Shown here one piece after another: positions 24,651-39,700 of a stretch of 64,000 nucleotides of DNA. The stretch covers positions 10,932,034-10,996,033 of the forward strand of contig CM032817.1 in NCBI GenBank assembly GCA_019155185.1, written 5' to 3'. This stretch comes from Beaufortia kweichowensis (Eukaryota; Chordata; Actinopteri; Cypriniformes; Gastromyzontidae). A program made the translations under genes and the position numbers. The notes below the pieces were generated by a model. It was given only the letters and a program-made list of their open reading frames with translations, made no database searches and had not been told where the DNA came from. Within the stretch, counting starts at the first letter, position 1. Each line of letters starts with the position of its first letter.

Positions 24651-27600
24651 GAAACACCAGAAAAAAGGGAAATCCAAGATTTTTTTTTGTTTTCTAAAAG
24701 CACATTAAAACACAGTGACATCTTCTGTTCCTTGCTTTACAGTGTATGCAACTATCCAAACTGTAAAACTGTAAATATTATGGGTCAGACACTATTTGTA
24801 AGTGGAAGATCACCATGTATGGACACATCCCACCGCGCACATACACACAGCCGTCTGTAAACAACCCAGAGAAAGACTGTGTTGTGATTAAGATGTTGGA
24901 AATGGGGTTGTGGGTAAATGGTTACTGTAGTTCAGTGAATGTGGGTGTGTATGTTGGAAAGAAAGGCTCATTCATCACCTTCAGAAGTTCCTGGACAAGA
25001 TGCTTTTCATTCCTACAGGTCACTTAGAAAACACACCAGCGTTACTTTCTGTAAAGCGCTTGGCCTGCTGCTAAGCATGTCTATATATGCTGGAGAGAGA
25101 TGAGGTTTAGTTTCGATCAGAGCATTATCGAGTTCAGACACAGCTAGATGGAGCGCAAACAATGAAATGAAACATCCTAAGACATGTCATTAAAAATGTG
25201 TCTTGTGCAGATATCTTTGATAAAAGCAGATGTGTTTTGACAGCCATATTTGTTTGTTTATATCGTCAAGAAACAGAAAAAAACACTTCTGTTTTTCTGC
25301 ATTAGACAAATGCATATACGGATTATGAAACCAAATCCAGGACTTTTCAGTGGTCTGGAAGTATATTCTATATATTGTTTAATGTATATCAGGAAATTTC
25401 AAAGATTGAATTAACTTCTATGATGAACAATAACATTGCATCATTAAACTAAAGCAAACAGTATTTAAAAATCCAAATCAAACTGCGGTTTAGGGTAAAT
25501 TAAAATGACACTGAGCTTTCTGCAGAGGAATATAGCATATCTGAACAACCCTGGAGCTCTTGTGGGGTCTGTCATCAAAATCAATTTCACTATGGAAATG
25601 TTGAAGGGCATTTTTACTGGCGGGACCCTGCTGTTGAGCTCGGTTCTCTTACAGTATGTTACACATCAAAAGAAAACTATTTGAAGAAGCTTAACTTACA
25701 CAACACACACACATATCCTTAGGCATTCACAAATCAATTTACAGACATCCATTACATGCCACGGAGGGACACCATTCCATATAAAGCTGAACAATCTGTA
25801 TTGTGAAAAGTGCTATACACAAAAATTGAACTGAGTTTAATATTTATTCATGTGACCCCATTGCTAAACCCATCAAAAACGGCTCTCAAGAGTACTTGTG
25901 TATGTCTTTGTATTTGCTCAGACGTTAAATTAAATGAGAGATAAAATAAACAGAAGGAACATTGTTAGCTATAAAGCTGTTGGAAGTAACACACTGTTTG
26001 TGAATCTCGGCATGCTCCAAGGTTATCTCTAAAAACAATACAATGCTGCTGTGTTGTGTTCTTCAAAAGGCTTAATTATTTGCAAAACATAATATTTTCT
26101 TTTCATTTTAAGGAAAAATGTGACCTGAACATGTTGCCAGAGTCACCCACGAATACATTAAGTTTCTTAATACTCTTAATAGTTTTTTAAGTGTTTATTT
26201 TTGTATTTTAAAATACTAAACAGGATGCAGACATATGTGTATGGCCAATCCACACATATAACCAAAAAGTTATCTTTTACTTTTTAATACTGAAAGTTAT
26301 ACATATTCACCATACAAACGACAGTTTTTCTGGACACATCTATCATTTATTTATCTATCCGTTACCTACTGTCTCATTCTCCAGACAGAAGTTTGAATCA
26401 CCCGCACACAGTTAGATGAAGTTTTATTCAGACTCATGGCTCGGGTCAAGGGTTCCCACAATCTCATTAATCAGCTTTGAATTGTTTATTGGGTTCTGCT
26501 TCATCGAGGTTGCACTGAGATTTGGAGGATCATTTTAATTCAATGCATCTACCCAATAAATTATGTGGTAGTCAGCCTAAATCCCCCGTTTGGGCGAAAT
26601 TGAAATCTGTTTTTGGGAATGTGACGGAAATATGGTTGTGAATGACTTTAGAGAAAGTGTGAAAGGTTTATCGCTCAAAGCGTTTTTTTCTGGGAAATGT
26701 CTGGAATGGCAAACTATCATGATGCTGTATTTTTGTTGTACACAATATGTATTCCACTATGCCACAATGCATTGCACACCCTGATAAAAGAAATGGAGGA
26801 AAAATTAAACTTTTTATCTTGTGGACTGATTATTCATTATTTTACTGTCATGTTAAATAAAAAATTACGTAATGTAAATATGTAATGTACTCCTAAGATG
26901 ATGTAATTAGTACATACTTTACGGTTGCTAACTGGGAGTCAAGATGTGTGCGAAGTCCAGACGCTTTAGACGTGATTCATGTCTGTAACACAAACAATGT
27001 GAGACAAGACACACATCAGAGTTTAATAATTATTACATAGGGTCAGGGCAATATAACCCTAAACATAAAGAAACACGTTATAGTAACACTGTTTTAGCAA
27101 ACCACTGATAACAGTCTTCACATTATTGTAAAAGTAAGTGGAAGTGAGTATCATGTCATTCTCACACCCACAGACTACAAAACCTGCTCTGCATTGACTT
27201 AAGGGTTCACACTGATGGATTGTGGGAAGGTTCTCAGCATTTTCTCTCTGATCACGGCCGCCATCCTTTGCTTTATGACCTCCGCTGGGAAAGTCTGGGT
27301 GAGAATGCAGGTGGGCGTTGATCTCGCCTGCTCTGGTCTTATCTCTGAATATATATCTCCGGTGTCCTCCAGAGAACGTCTTTCATTTCTGTTTTGAACT
27401 GCTGGACACGGCGAGGAAACCAGAAGAAGCTTACAAACACAAAAGCAAAAGATGTTTAGAGGGCAGAAAGGATCTTGATGACATCACTAGGGTTTTAATT
27501 GTCTGTCACCGTTAGTTTGTGGGAAAACCGAGTGCCAAGTGTAAATCCATAAAAAATTTATGATGATATATTTTTGTATTAAATAGTCAAATGGATGTTT

Positions 27601-27739
27601 AATTAACAAAATATAAAACTCATTTTATTATTAGATTAAAAAGCCAAAATTGGTCAATCCAACCAAAACCATACTGTACCTCCATTAGACATTCTTCATT
27701 TGTCTATGTCACTTTATCGGGTCATAGCATGTAAGAACA

Positions 27740-27752
27740 GGGTCAGAGGTCA
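27740..27752 (+). promoter_or_regulatory. DR1 nuclear-receptor motif
   Basis: GGGTCAGAGGTCA is a direct repeat of RGGTCA half-sites with one base between, the HNF4/PPAR-RXR/COUP-TF type. A weaker inverted partner, TGACCCCTGACAG, follows within 25 bp. Confidence 0.4.
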
Positions 27753-27839
27753 TACTGCAGATGACCCCTGACAGATGGTTTGTTTCCTGGCCAGATCATT
27801 TATTGGACTGGCTTCTTCTCTCCCCTTCTGAAATAAACA

Positions 27840-28080
27840 AACCAGCCTCCACCATCCGCCGGACGAGGCCTTTGACAGTAACAGTCTGATCTTAATCAAT
27901 GGCCATTGATTTCCCACTTATCTCGGCCGCAGATGGGTCGATGCTTCAGGCCGGCGGTCCCATCGTGTAACGTCGTAATGGAGGCCGGCACGGGAATTAC
28001 GCTGCACTTCAGAGTCTGTGCCATTGAACTCTGCTCCCATTTCATCCCAAGCCAAGGGACGGCTGATTAAATTTTTTCAT
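27840..28080. promoter_or_regulatory. Candidate conserved non-coding element
   Basis: A GC-balanced, CpG-containing island in AT-rich desert with high word complexity (GGCCATTGATTTCCCACTTA, TCGGCCGCAGATGGGTCGAT, GGAGGCCGGCACGGGAATTA). There is no open frame of note and no repeat signature. It looks like a constrained enhancer core rather than neutral desert, but conservation cannot be measured here. Confidence 0.35.
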
Positions 28081-31000
28081 CTTTGTTGGAGTGAAGCACA
28101 AAACATCAATAATCCTTTAAAGACACGCTCAGGTCTCAGCACAACAGCCGACAGGGATGGATTCTTATTTATAATCTAATGATGGAGGCGGACGACCAAG
28201 TGTGGCTGGGAATTATGGGAAAAGGTCATGTGACATGCGAGGGAAGAGTCTAAAATGGTGCAGAACTAATATCTGACAATATGTTCAAGTAAACAAACAA
28301 ACGATAAATCAAATAAATAATTGGAAAAAGCATGCTGTGCATCCACAGGAATAAACCACAATGGGATGCTGTTTGAAAATTAACTTTTCATTACATTTAC
28401 TAATACATAACAGCTGTTATGGCCAGCCATTATGCATACAAACCGCAAGAAGGAAAAAGCAATTTGTAGAAAGTATATTTTTTTATGACAAGTAAACTGT
28501 TTCCCCATATCTCCCTGCTGAGGTCTGCACGCATGCAATCTTTTTTTTTACCTGTGTGGTTATAATCAAGAAAAATCAACAAGTGAAAACTTATTAAACT
28601 AACATTATGTCCTGTAAAAGAAATAACTGTGCAGTCATCCTTGTGTTCTTCATCATTATGATTAGCTGCTATACTGTATATAACTCGCTGAGGATCGGAA
28701 CAGAGTTTCTTCATAACCGTTTCTCACTAACTTTCCATTTAGTAAACAAGTCTGTGTTGATAGTCAATAATGACACAATTATTTCTATTCTCGCCACTTT
28801 GTTATCGTTATATTTGTGCTGTTTAATTGTATTTAGTAATATTAATAATTAATATTTATTTAATATTGCTTATATTATATATTCGTTTTTTTCTCTTCTA
28901 TTACAATGAACAATACACATGACAATATCACTAATCACTCCAATAATATCAATCTGTAAAGGATGAATATTACAGAAACATTTCTTTAAAAAGTAAAACA
29001 CAATCCCATTGATTTATCAAACGTTAGAAAGTTGTGACTGTGGTTTGCAAGTCTATAAGTCAAGTGAACCCTCCAGTCACATTATAACAGGCAGATTCAG
29101 TCCAGTTCATACATACTGCATGAATCACCACATGTTGTTATATCACACAGATCAAAAAGAAACGGGATCGAAAATGAAAAAATTCTTGATTAAAAACCTC
29201 AAAAACTATGTTTTTTTAATGTCGTCTGTGTAGATTTTTGAAATGCAGAGAGAGCAAATTGTCAGTCAAGGACCGTACTGTGATTTGGCTTTACTCTTTT
29301 AGTCTGTCCTGCTCAGAAATGGATGAAACACTAGTTTCTGTTGAAGAAAACCTACCATTTAACATCGTGAGGTTGAATGTATAACGTCAACTGAGAACAG
29401 AGAGTGACACATAGTTAAATTTTTTTGCTCAGCTTTAGACCTGAATCAAAGTCAACTGTAAATGCATTACTGTTATTTTACTATGGTATGAAAACATAGG
29501 TAGCGACAGATTGACAACAATGTCAGATTACACACACACGGGTCAAGAAAGATGGATGTGCCATTTCTGGATATGCAAACAGTAGATGATATAAAAGGGA
29601 ATATTTCTAATAAAAATCTACCTGAATTTCAGTCTGTGTCACACACAAAGCTATCTTGTGGCTATAAAAATCTACTTTAAAGCCTTAATTCATTTTCATT
29701 TTGGTTTAAACTCTTTACGTGTATATACTTGCAACTTGTTAACAAGCAGTTAAAAAGCACTTTACTGTTCCAAATTAAGTGCAAATTACTCTTCAGATCG
29801 AAATGTTCTTTCTCACAGTATTATATGTACTGGTGGCCACCCAATAAAAAGAAATACAGAAAGCATGAACTAATGGTTAACAATAACAAGCTGTGTTCAT
29901 CCAAAAGTTAATCTAGAAGTTGTTAAACCTGATAACTGCACCCACTGACTTAATCATCAAGTGAGGATGATTTAAAGCCTTATTTTAGCAAGTTTACTCA
30001 TGCAGTAAGACAAAAATACTTTAGCATGTTAACCTAAAAAAACCCACAGGAAAACAAGAAAAACGAAATTTCCGTACACATGAGAGGATGGAGGTCAGGT
30101 GAATAAAACAAGGACATGGACGGAGTTTTTAAAAAAGTAAAACCGTAGGAAGCTGGTGAAGGTCTGTTCATTTTATCACACAATCAATTCTGCTTGTCAG
30201 GGCCATCGGATATGCCGGAGTTTAAATAGAGCTGTTTGACTTAGAGACGACTTAGGTCACAGCAGGATTTCTGTGAAATTGAACAGCAAATTTGAAGTAG
30301 GAGAATGTCACAAGCTGTCATTTCACTATATCGAATGGTAAATTACAGCACTTTACTGTGGTCAAACCCAGTGAAGCATCAGATACCGTTTAAACCATGA
30401 ATACATTAAGCCAATATCAACACACCAGCTAATAATAAATGACACCGTAATGTGACGTATGAACCCGGAGCGAGACCTCTGCTTCAAACGTCAGTAAGAT
30501 GGGAAATTGGCTTGTGAAACGGAAAAATATGAGAGAGAGAGATTTACATTAGTGAGAGGTTTATAATGTTCCCATGATGTACATGAGGGTCAAAATGTTT
30601 GTGCAACTCTATTAATCTTCCATCTATTAAATTAGTCTGTTGGATGACGGCTTGTTTCCCATAATTTAGATTTTGCTCAGTAAAGATGCAGCAGGACTCA
30701 AACAAATACAAATACTAGAGATGCAAGAAGAGTTCACCAAAAAATTAAAACTTAAAACAAAAGGTTTTTATAGTTTTTAAGTGTTAGTTTAAGTTTGTTT
30801 TTTCACACAATTCAAATCCTATCAATATTATATTTCTTATTTTAAAGACAAATTTCTATTTTGTGTCTTCAATCAACATACAATACATTCTTGCTCTATT
30901 ATGACGACATTTTCTGTAATTTCAGTATGTTTTCACTAAATAGAAGGCAGTAGCATTTGTGCAAATGTCCACAAACTCTTCCATCTGTCTGTATGTAATC

Positions 31001-32624
31001 AACAAGCACGTCCGGTTTCTCAGCAATCAGACATTAATGTATTTTGTTATGTCCAACCCTTCAAAGACAACAATTCAACCATCTGAAATGCCAAAACCAG
31101 CCCTGTAACATCAGAAGTCACGATGACCAACACTCCTGTCATTTCTTATTAAACATGACACACACTGTTCTCGTTCCATCTGACAGCTTGTATTACAAAC
31201 TAACACCACAATCACTTATCTTAAAGCCTGATGGACGGCAATGGGATGGAACAAATTAAAAATCTTTGCCACAAAGCCATTTAAAGTTGCATAAATCAAA
31301 CTGGGGTTTTAAAGTCACCATGTTACAAAGAGTGCAACAAGTTTAACGAGAAAATGAAAGCGCTGGACTTCAGGATCTCATCTATCAGAAATTAATTGGA
31401 TGGTGGAAAGCTAAACACAGGCGAACCTGAATGAGAGTTTGCATGCACATCACATCAGCTGTCAACTTCAAACTTCAGTGCTGTTAGCAAAGAGAAATGT
31501 AAATCTGTGTGTGAAGCGCGGCTGTTTCTCAGGCTTTGTTGCTTAAGCGCATACTCTCAGTCTGTTATGTGCACAGTAAACAGGCGACGGTGAACTTGGC
31601 AGCGTTTATGTGTGTGTCTACGCACAGGACGGTTTGTCCCTTCACGCTACTGGAGTGAATTGGCGCTCGTAATTGGTTCCTAGGGGTGCGCTCTGGAAGA
31701 CTTCAACCTTGCTACGAGTCTAGCCAACAAATAAAAGCATCATTACGTGCAATCAGCAGACATTTAGTGAAGTCCCATAAATATTATAACCAGAAGTGCC
31801 ATTAGGACAAACCATTAAGGGCCAAATGATCAACACTTCCCTTTAACACATCAGTCCAGCTGTCCTGCCCATGTGCCAACGGATCAGCTTTTAAACCAGA
31901 TGTTCACCTGAAGGCCCTGATCGATAATGAAGACACTCCACAGCATTTAAAATACATAACTTACATAATATCCATACTATACTCTGGGTGTATACATTTA
32001 GGTCGTCCAGGTTTAGTCTGTGACGCACGAAACAGTATGTAACTAGTGCAATAAAAATTGAATTGAACAGTATGTACTTTACATCACCAGCCTGCTACAT
32101 TCAAAAGTACGTACTACATATTTAAAGTACGCAGAATAAGTGTGCAAAAGTGTGTAAACCACAATATTTATGACTGTGTGACCTAAAATGATAAGGAAAC
32201 CTATTCTTATGCACTAAACATCACATATTAAACAAACATTATTCATTATAATATTCTCTGTTGTTGGCCCAGTGGTGTATATCTCTCTGCTGTTTAACCG
32301 TAGTATAATAACTTGTTTGACTGTAAACACAAGCACCCTGGAAAATATACGAATGAGACAGACGCTAATAAGATAATTCTCCAATATAAACCCGGACGTG
32401 AAAGTGACTCTGCTTGATGTAAAGCAAAGCCAGCAAATTATGTAAATCAGACGCAAGAATTTACTTGACTGACACTGTTTATTTACCTTCACAGATTAAA
32501 GTCTGGTCAATCTTTTGAAGGAGCTGTAGATGTGTATGGAAATCACAGCTCTGGTGTGACTCGCATGACAAAGCCTCATGGCCTGAACCTGCGGCACAGG
32601 TGTAACACTGATTTTCCAATACGA

Positions 32625-32765
32625 AAAAACCATGGTTTCAAAACATGATTACTATAGTTGAACCATGGTAACCATAAATAAACCATGGTTTTGCAAGAGT
32701 AATCATAGTTTAACCATGGTATTAGCACTTCTGCCAAAATATTTAACTATGATAAATCATGATAA
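32625..32765. mobile_element. CCATGGTT palindromic MITE remnant
   Basis: Alternating ACCATGGTTT, TTGAACCATGGTAACC, AAACCATGGTTTTGC and TTTAACCATGGTA words, each an inversion of another, over about 140 bp. The pattern matches a common cyprinid self-complementary repeat. Confidence 0.6.
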
Positions 32766-33680
32766 ATCACAATCAACAATAAAGAATGTTTAATGCCTCA
32801 GTTTCACAACATCACAACAACCTAGATTCTCAAAATAGAAGTCACATTAGACAAGGCCCTAAAACCATGATCAGAACCCTGGCATGCAATGCGGTCTTAA
32901 ATTATTTTGTAATAAAGACAAGCTGTTTGTAAATTATGCCACTTACAACACAATTAGTCAACAAATAAATATATAAATAAATAGGCATGAAATATTGATG
33001 CAAGAAATATTCAGGCAAGAAGTGGGATCGCAAAACATAACACTATGTTGAAAGCCAGTTAGCAGGGACGATGGTCGATTACAGTGTTGTATCTGTATGT
33101 TTGTGAGTGAATATGACAGAGAAACAGAAGATGGAGTCTAAACAGAGGTGATAGACATGGTGGTGAGACATGCATGAATTACCACATCCACACACCCCGC
33201 AATCATCTACAGACTGAAGGGTTTGGGCGCGGGTGCGAGAACACGCTCCTGAGACTCGCCCACATCATCTGAAAGACAACAGGATTAGGACACAATCCTC
33301 CCCGTGTATAAACACACACAGGGTGGGGAAACTGAACAAGCACACAAGAATCACAGTGAATGTCATCTATTTTGTGTCTCAAACCCATTTGAGGCAATAA
33401 AATGTATTTATGAGCAGGTTCAATGTGGCCCGGAAACCTGTTTTGCCCATTTCAAACAAATCACAGAGCAATATGACCTGATACAATGATGGGATCACAA
33501 TGGATTTGAACAAATCCCTGCTTTATTTAAAATTAGTGTAACTCGTCCTGCATCTGGCAGATGATCACTGCCTTACATGGTGGTGTTAAGAAAAGATTTA
33601 ATTTTAACTTGATTTGAACCACTTGATCAACCACAAGCATATTTGAATACAAAATATCTTGGAAACTGACTATCAGATAT

Positions 33681-33720
33681 CCTTAGCAACACCCTGACAA
33701 CCACTTACAACCCTAATATC
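33681..33720 (-). repeat. Dispersed GTTGCTAGGGTG-type repeat, copy 3
   Basis: The plus strand reads CCTTAGCAACACCCTGACAA followed by CCACTTACAACCCTAAT, the same family as 19545-19634. Confidence 0.55.
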
Positions 33721-36700
33721 ACAATATCTTTTTCCACTTCTACTTTACAAAATGCAAAGATACAGTTTTTGTCTTGATTGTCTGGACTGATTTTATCATC
33801 AGCTCTGTAATAATCTCTGGTTCCTATAGGCTCCACGCCCATGTGATTGTCTGTCTAGGGCTTAATAACAGGTCCTAATGCACACACAGATGACAGGTTC
33901 AGAGGGTAGAAATGTTACAATGGGGGCTGTTTGGGCTTGTAAACTGTAACCTAAAATTGCTTGCTGGGCATGTCTGAGTCATAAATAACTAATTTTATTC
34001 CTGAAATGAAAAGAGATTTATGATACACAAACATTGCTGTGTCTAAATACTATGTGCCTATTAAAATGACTTTGATAATTTTACATGCCCACTTAACCAA
34101 ACTTATCATCATGATGTTATATTTATTGAATTTTATATTTAAATTAAAGAAACATGCAAAACTTTCGCCAAAACCTCGATGAGAGGCAACAAACTTCAGC
34201 AAACCCTGAACACATTTTTGTGATTATTGATTATGAGGTAGTTTCTAAAGGTTTTTTTGTTTCCAAATTGTGTCTGTATACAACCTCAAAAGACATTAAA
34301 GTCCTGGCTGTTTAAGATTAAGGAACATCACTGTGCACAGCATTCAAAACCTGTATTAATCACATTTACAGAATATAAGCCAGTTTCCTAAATACACACA
34401 ATAACATTACTCACCGGCATTCAACATCAATTTATTCCATTTAATCCAGGATTATTATTCATCAACGCTGAAAAAAATGACCTCATAACGAGTTACGCAT
34501 GCTCAAGAGATAACTGCATAAAATGCAAAAAGCATAATTCAAATTAATACTTTAATCACTCAGTTATTCAGGAGCAAAATATTTCAGTGTGCTGTGAGTT
34601 AATGGGCGGGAACTAGAGGCGCTACAGGGAATATCTTAATTCAGAAACAGTAAAGCTCTCTTGTCTGGGCCAAACCCTACAGGCGAGAACAGAAAAACCT
34701 ACTTCAGCGCATTTAAGGGAACGACTGGGGTGACGTCGCTGTCAAAAACCAGCAAATCCTATTAAATGTGATTTGTGTTTGAGGGACAGAAAACCAGAGG
34801 GGTGGAAAGTTTTAATGGAAATATGGTGAAATGAAACAGATTCTCCAAAGTTTAAACATAACTAGTTTCTCCTAATGAAAATGGCCAAAGGGCTCATGAA
34901 CATTTAGATAAAAAACACACACTGTCAGCCACTGTCACCCAGAGTACATGTTTGTAAGTATTGTTACAAAACACACTTTATTCATACATTTAATCATTTC
35001 TTAATACATCCTACCCGTTCTTTAAGATCTTTAGCTGTTTTAAGTAAAACGTAACACTCTGAATATGAGTAAGAATATAAATAAGAACGTGACATAAGAG
35101 TTCACAATTATATTTAATTCTTTACATCATCATCATCATAAAGCTCATCCTTTAAAGTATCCTCTAAAGTAAATTCTTATAGTATCGACCATTTTAGGGA
35201 TTAAACAGCATTATTATTCTAAACAATGCTTAAATTACTTCTCTGGTTTCTGTCATTTTTACCAATAGAGAGGTGTGTCTATCGGTGGGCATTACAGATG
35301 ATCACATGCTGTGGATGCAAGCATCAATTTAACTCATTATAGTCATTTTAATTTCAAAAACTAAATTTTCTTATATTGGCTGATATTCCAGCAGGGCGAT
35401 TTCTGTTGCTCCCTATTTAATCTTACTTCTGTCTCGGAAAGACAATTGAGATATTACAATTCAGTTATCTCCTTTATGAGTTTTCTTCCTATGGGAGTAA
35501 CTTGACAGTAAACACCAGATCTGTGTGTGAGACATGAGTTTCCTCCAAACACTGCATCAAATCCTATACATAGCTCTGAATATCAATGAACAGCAAAGCT
35601 CTTAAAGTGAGTTTTATTTAGGGATGAAAGCTTCCCCGCTGCGTTGGACACGTTTCTACATCTTTCTACATCAGCCATACAGAGTCGAACTTGCGTTTTC
35701 ACGCAGCAGAATAAAACATTCCTCGCTGGTATGACACATCTAAATGTACTGAATATGTATTTGCCTGCATTTCCATCACAATATAATCTGCATGATCTTA
35801 TTTCGGCCCATGGTTCAGTTTAAATATTGGATCTGCAGGAGAAAAGCCAAAAAATCTCCTTTACTAAATCTTTTATTAACAGTGCCCTGTGTATTTCAAT
35901 GAACAGGTTTCTTGACTCTAAGTTGATGTCATGGTAACAAATAAAGCGATGGATTCTCATATCAATGTTTCATTATGAGATCTCTGGATGCTGTGTGTAC
36001 AGACCGCCATCCTTAAACAATGTTTAAACACTGTATGCTTACAGATTACACAAGACTCACTGTTTACAATCTATCATCCACCTCTGAAAATCTCAGTGTT
36101 CATTGCTACAAAACACATGGTAACCAATGACATTTGTCAAAATGAACATCAATGACATTTCAGAGCGATAGGACAAAGAATGGTGTTAAAGCAACATTGA
36201 TCTTCTTTTAAGTCCAGCGCCAACAGAAACCTCTAAACTGAGAGTGTTTCTGTGAATTGACCAGGCCAGATTGATAAACACGCTCAAACTGCACAAAAAC
36301 ACACTGCCATCAAGACTGAACTGCTCTCGGCAAGGTAAAACAGGCACATTTATCTACAAATGTTGGTATTTTCAAACCTTAACATGTTGCTGTTGCCCAA
36401 AGCATCGTAGAAACAGCAGCTGTGAGACTAGAAACCAACATTAGCTTTGAGAGAAAAACATATGGCCAAAGTTTTAATATTCAATATTTATTTCTCCAAG
36501 CAGATGTGTTTTTATCAAAAACAAACATTGTAGTTAAAACCCACCACTATATCAACCAAAACAGATTCAGCACAGAGATGAACAGCATGTCAACACAAAT
36601 CTGAGGCCTCATTTATAATATAACAATTGCTGTACATCATAATAAATATTTGACTTTACTATTGCAGCTCTAACCAACCGCATATATTTATATACGTCCC

Positions 36701-39700
36701 GACTGACTGCACAACTGAACTTAAATCCATTTGCCTGTTTTAACCTTCTAGCCTGGTTACTCGCGGATCAATACAGATTAAATGAAGTTTTCAACCTGGA
36801 CGCTGGAAAGAAACATGATGTCAGTAGCCGTGTTCGGTCTGAATGAGCACAGAAACTGAAACAAAAGCTGAAAAACATCGAGCTGCTCGGCTACTTTCAC
36901 CTGAAGAGGTGTGTGTTTTATGTTAAGAGACCTATGGTCTCTTCATGACACCTTCATTCTGTCCTTAATGAAGTGCATTTGTGCCTGGGATCACACAACT
37001 CAAAGCATTGATCTTCTCCTCTCCTCAAGAACTTCATCAATCCCTCTTTCCTGCAGTTTTCATTGACACGCTCTTCAGTTTATGACGGATATGTCAGTAC
37101 TCTGATATGTATTGGACAGTAAAGCGCAGCAGGTCGATTGCTGTCAGTGTCTGTATGCTGAGCTGTCATCATACAGATAATCACACCAGGGTTTGTAAAG
37201 GCCTGAGTTTAGCAGTATCATCCATGCAGTTACCATGATTATCAAGATTCTGAATGATAAATCATATTTTTATGTTCACATTGTAAATTATGCTTTCCTT
37301 GATACTAATCTTATCTTATAAATTCAAATTAAAAGATAGACAGACAATTATATGAAATACCTTTCAATTACAAAATAATTTTTATGCAAATATTTCATTA
37401 TTTTTTAAGAACTGCTTTCCTAACGGCAAACTAATTTCTTTGTAATTTGGGTGAATATATGACACATTCTTTTCTTCTGGGACCTTCATAAGCAACATGG
37501 TCATTTGGAAATGGGGACTTTAAAGCCAATTCTTTGTTTTTTTTCTTGTAGCTCAGCATAGCAAGCTGTTCTGGCCCACTAGAGAGACTGTAGTCGTGTG
37601 TTCGAGCAGAACAGGAAGGAAAGCATTGAGTGGGTGTATTCAGCATCTATATTAATCTTCATATCGGCCATTCCTCAAGCAAATGTCCTTCCTCTCTCGC
37701 TTTTATCAGTGGCATCTCAGATCTGTCGAGGAGATTGTGCCCCTAGTTTGCACTCATTAATACTGTATGTATCATCTCTGCTTGAGCGAGTCAGGAAATT
37801 ACTTTTTGGATGAAAATAAAGTAATTACACTTTTTTCTGTCTGCCACGGCAAACTGGCAAAGAATTTAAATTGCTCGCCAGCTCATGGGGCCGAGTATTG
37901 ATGCATCACAGCGGCCTTCATGTAGACTTTGATGGCATGATTCATTCTCAATGGTTTTTCAATGAGAGCAGCACATTGCCTGAGTTTTGCGCTGACCCAA
38001 GACGTTACGGGAATAATGGTTTACAAGCTGCACAACAAAGCAAAAGTTTGTGTTGTTCTAACAAAACCCACACAGAGACAGAAACTACAAAGTAAAACCA
38101 GCCACTGATAATCAGTGAGTGACAAAGTCAAGAAGTACACAGTTGACTTTCCAAGTTCTCAAGACATCTCCAGGTCAGAAAAACTCTTCCTCAACGCAGT
38201 ACTGAGGCTAACAGATGTCTAGTGACAGAAGAGAGAATTTGCACAAGTGTTACGTTTTCATTTTATTTCATCAACGTCCGCCTGAGGTTGAACATTATCC
38301 CGCCAGAGACCGAGTTCAGCTGAGGTGAACAGTGAAGCAGTCCTGCGATTACCTTAATTATCCAACCTGTTCGCAATTACTCTACACAACACAAATCATC
38401 TAGAGCTTTGATCTAGAGATGATGTCTTCTCCAGGTCTCTGCCAGAACGTACCAATTCATCTAGCATGAAGAATCTAATCTCACACTGAACAACTTTGCT
38501 ATCAGATTTATATAAATATTAAAGTCAGAACATTAGATTTACCTAAATATAAAAAATGTAGAAGTTATTGATTGAGTACTACAACATTTAATCTAAATGA
38601 TGTTTTTACCCTAAACATGGCAATACTCAAACAACAAGTGGTGTTTTCTAAGAGTGTTGTTTGAAAACAAAAACAATTATTAAACCTCTGCAGACATGCA
38701 GACACTACAGACTTTGCAGCAAATAGAACAAGCAAACAGAAATCTAACAGACTTACATTAAAGACGACTGAAACCATATCTGGAGACCAGACACAGAGAC
38801 AGCTTTGTGCATACATTTTCTGTTGTTTGGACAATAACATAAACAGAATATTAAATAATCAATGACTCAAAAGAGTCATCAATGATCAATGAAGTACACT
38901 ATTTAGTTTACTGTCCATTTATTATTTATATTTATAAGAACTATGCATGAGTGAATAAATTATGAAAGACGTGTGTCTATGTGTTTGGAATCTGTATGTT
39001 GTAAAGTTTATGAGGGACAGAAAGGGATGGAGTGCACGCGGGGGAGTTTGTTTAGAACACTCAGATGTGACCGTCACTTACAGAGGCTCTTTAAAAGCTG
39101 AAAAATGTACAGAATAAATCTGACCTGCCCCTCTGAATCTGACATCTTCACCTGAGCTTGCCAACATTGCAGACTACATTAAAGCTGTTATTTATGTGCT
39201 AACACATCCAGGCAGAATTTAAAAAGTTTCCAAACAGGTTTTTCAAAAAACTCAATCTAACATGTGCTGGACAACCAGACAGCCCCGCACCAAACTGAGC
39301 AAATGTTAACATGTAAATGTCAATTTGATGTTCAAATGAATTTAAAAGATTAAGATGCTGAGTAATGTGTGACAATTACGTTACCAGATGTGTTGCCATG
39401 TTGCCCAAAATGTCTCCTTTGTGGTTACTGCTCATCATGTAACTGAACTGCACTTTACCCACTTCAAAGATGACCAAAGTCACAAACTTCAACAACTTCA
39501 TAAAAGTTCAGCATTATTATCCTGTTTTGCACATGGCTACACTTTTAACATTGCACATCAAAAACGTTTAATGGAGAAAACGTGCTATTTCAAAGGAGAC
39601 GTGTTAAGAAAACTTTGTTTGCACATGAATGTGTTGCGTGCTCATTACTGCATTACCTTCCTCTCATCCGCTTGTTGCTTAATATGCACCAGCTGCTTTC

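Larger units (their letters stand above)
21125..27699. other. Gene desert segment with MITE remnants
   Basis: No supported exon. It contains the right end of a MITE near 22701-22735 (TTTCATTTTTGGGTGAACTA), a left end at 23627-23735, and a CTACAGTA-rich palindromic tract near 24420-24650. The rest is AT-rich and unassigned. Confidence 0.5.

Noticed and set aside
34612..34630. CTCF-like AACTAGAGGCGCTAC
   Set aside because: One base short in the AGRKGGC core compared with the consensus.
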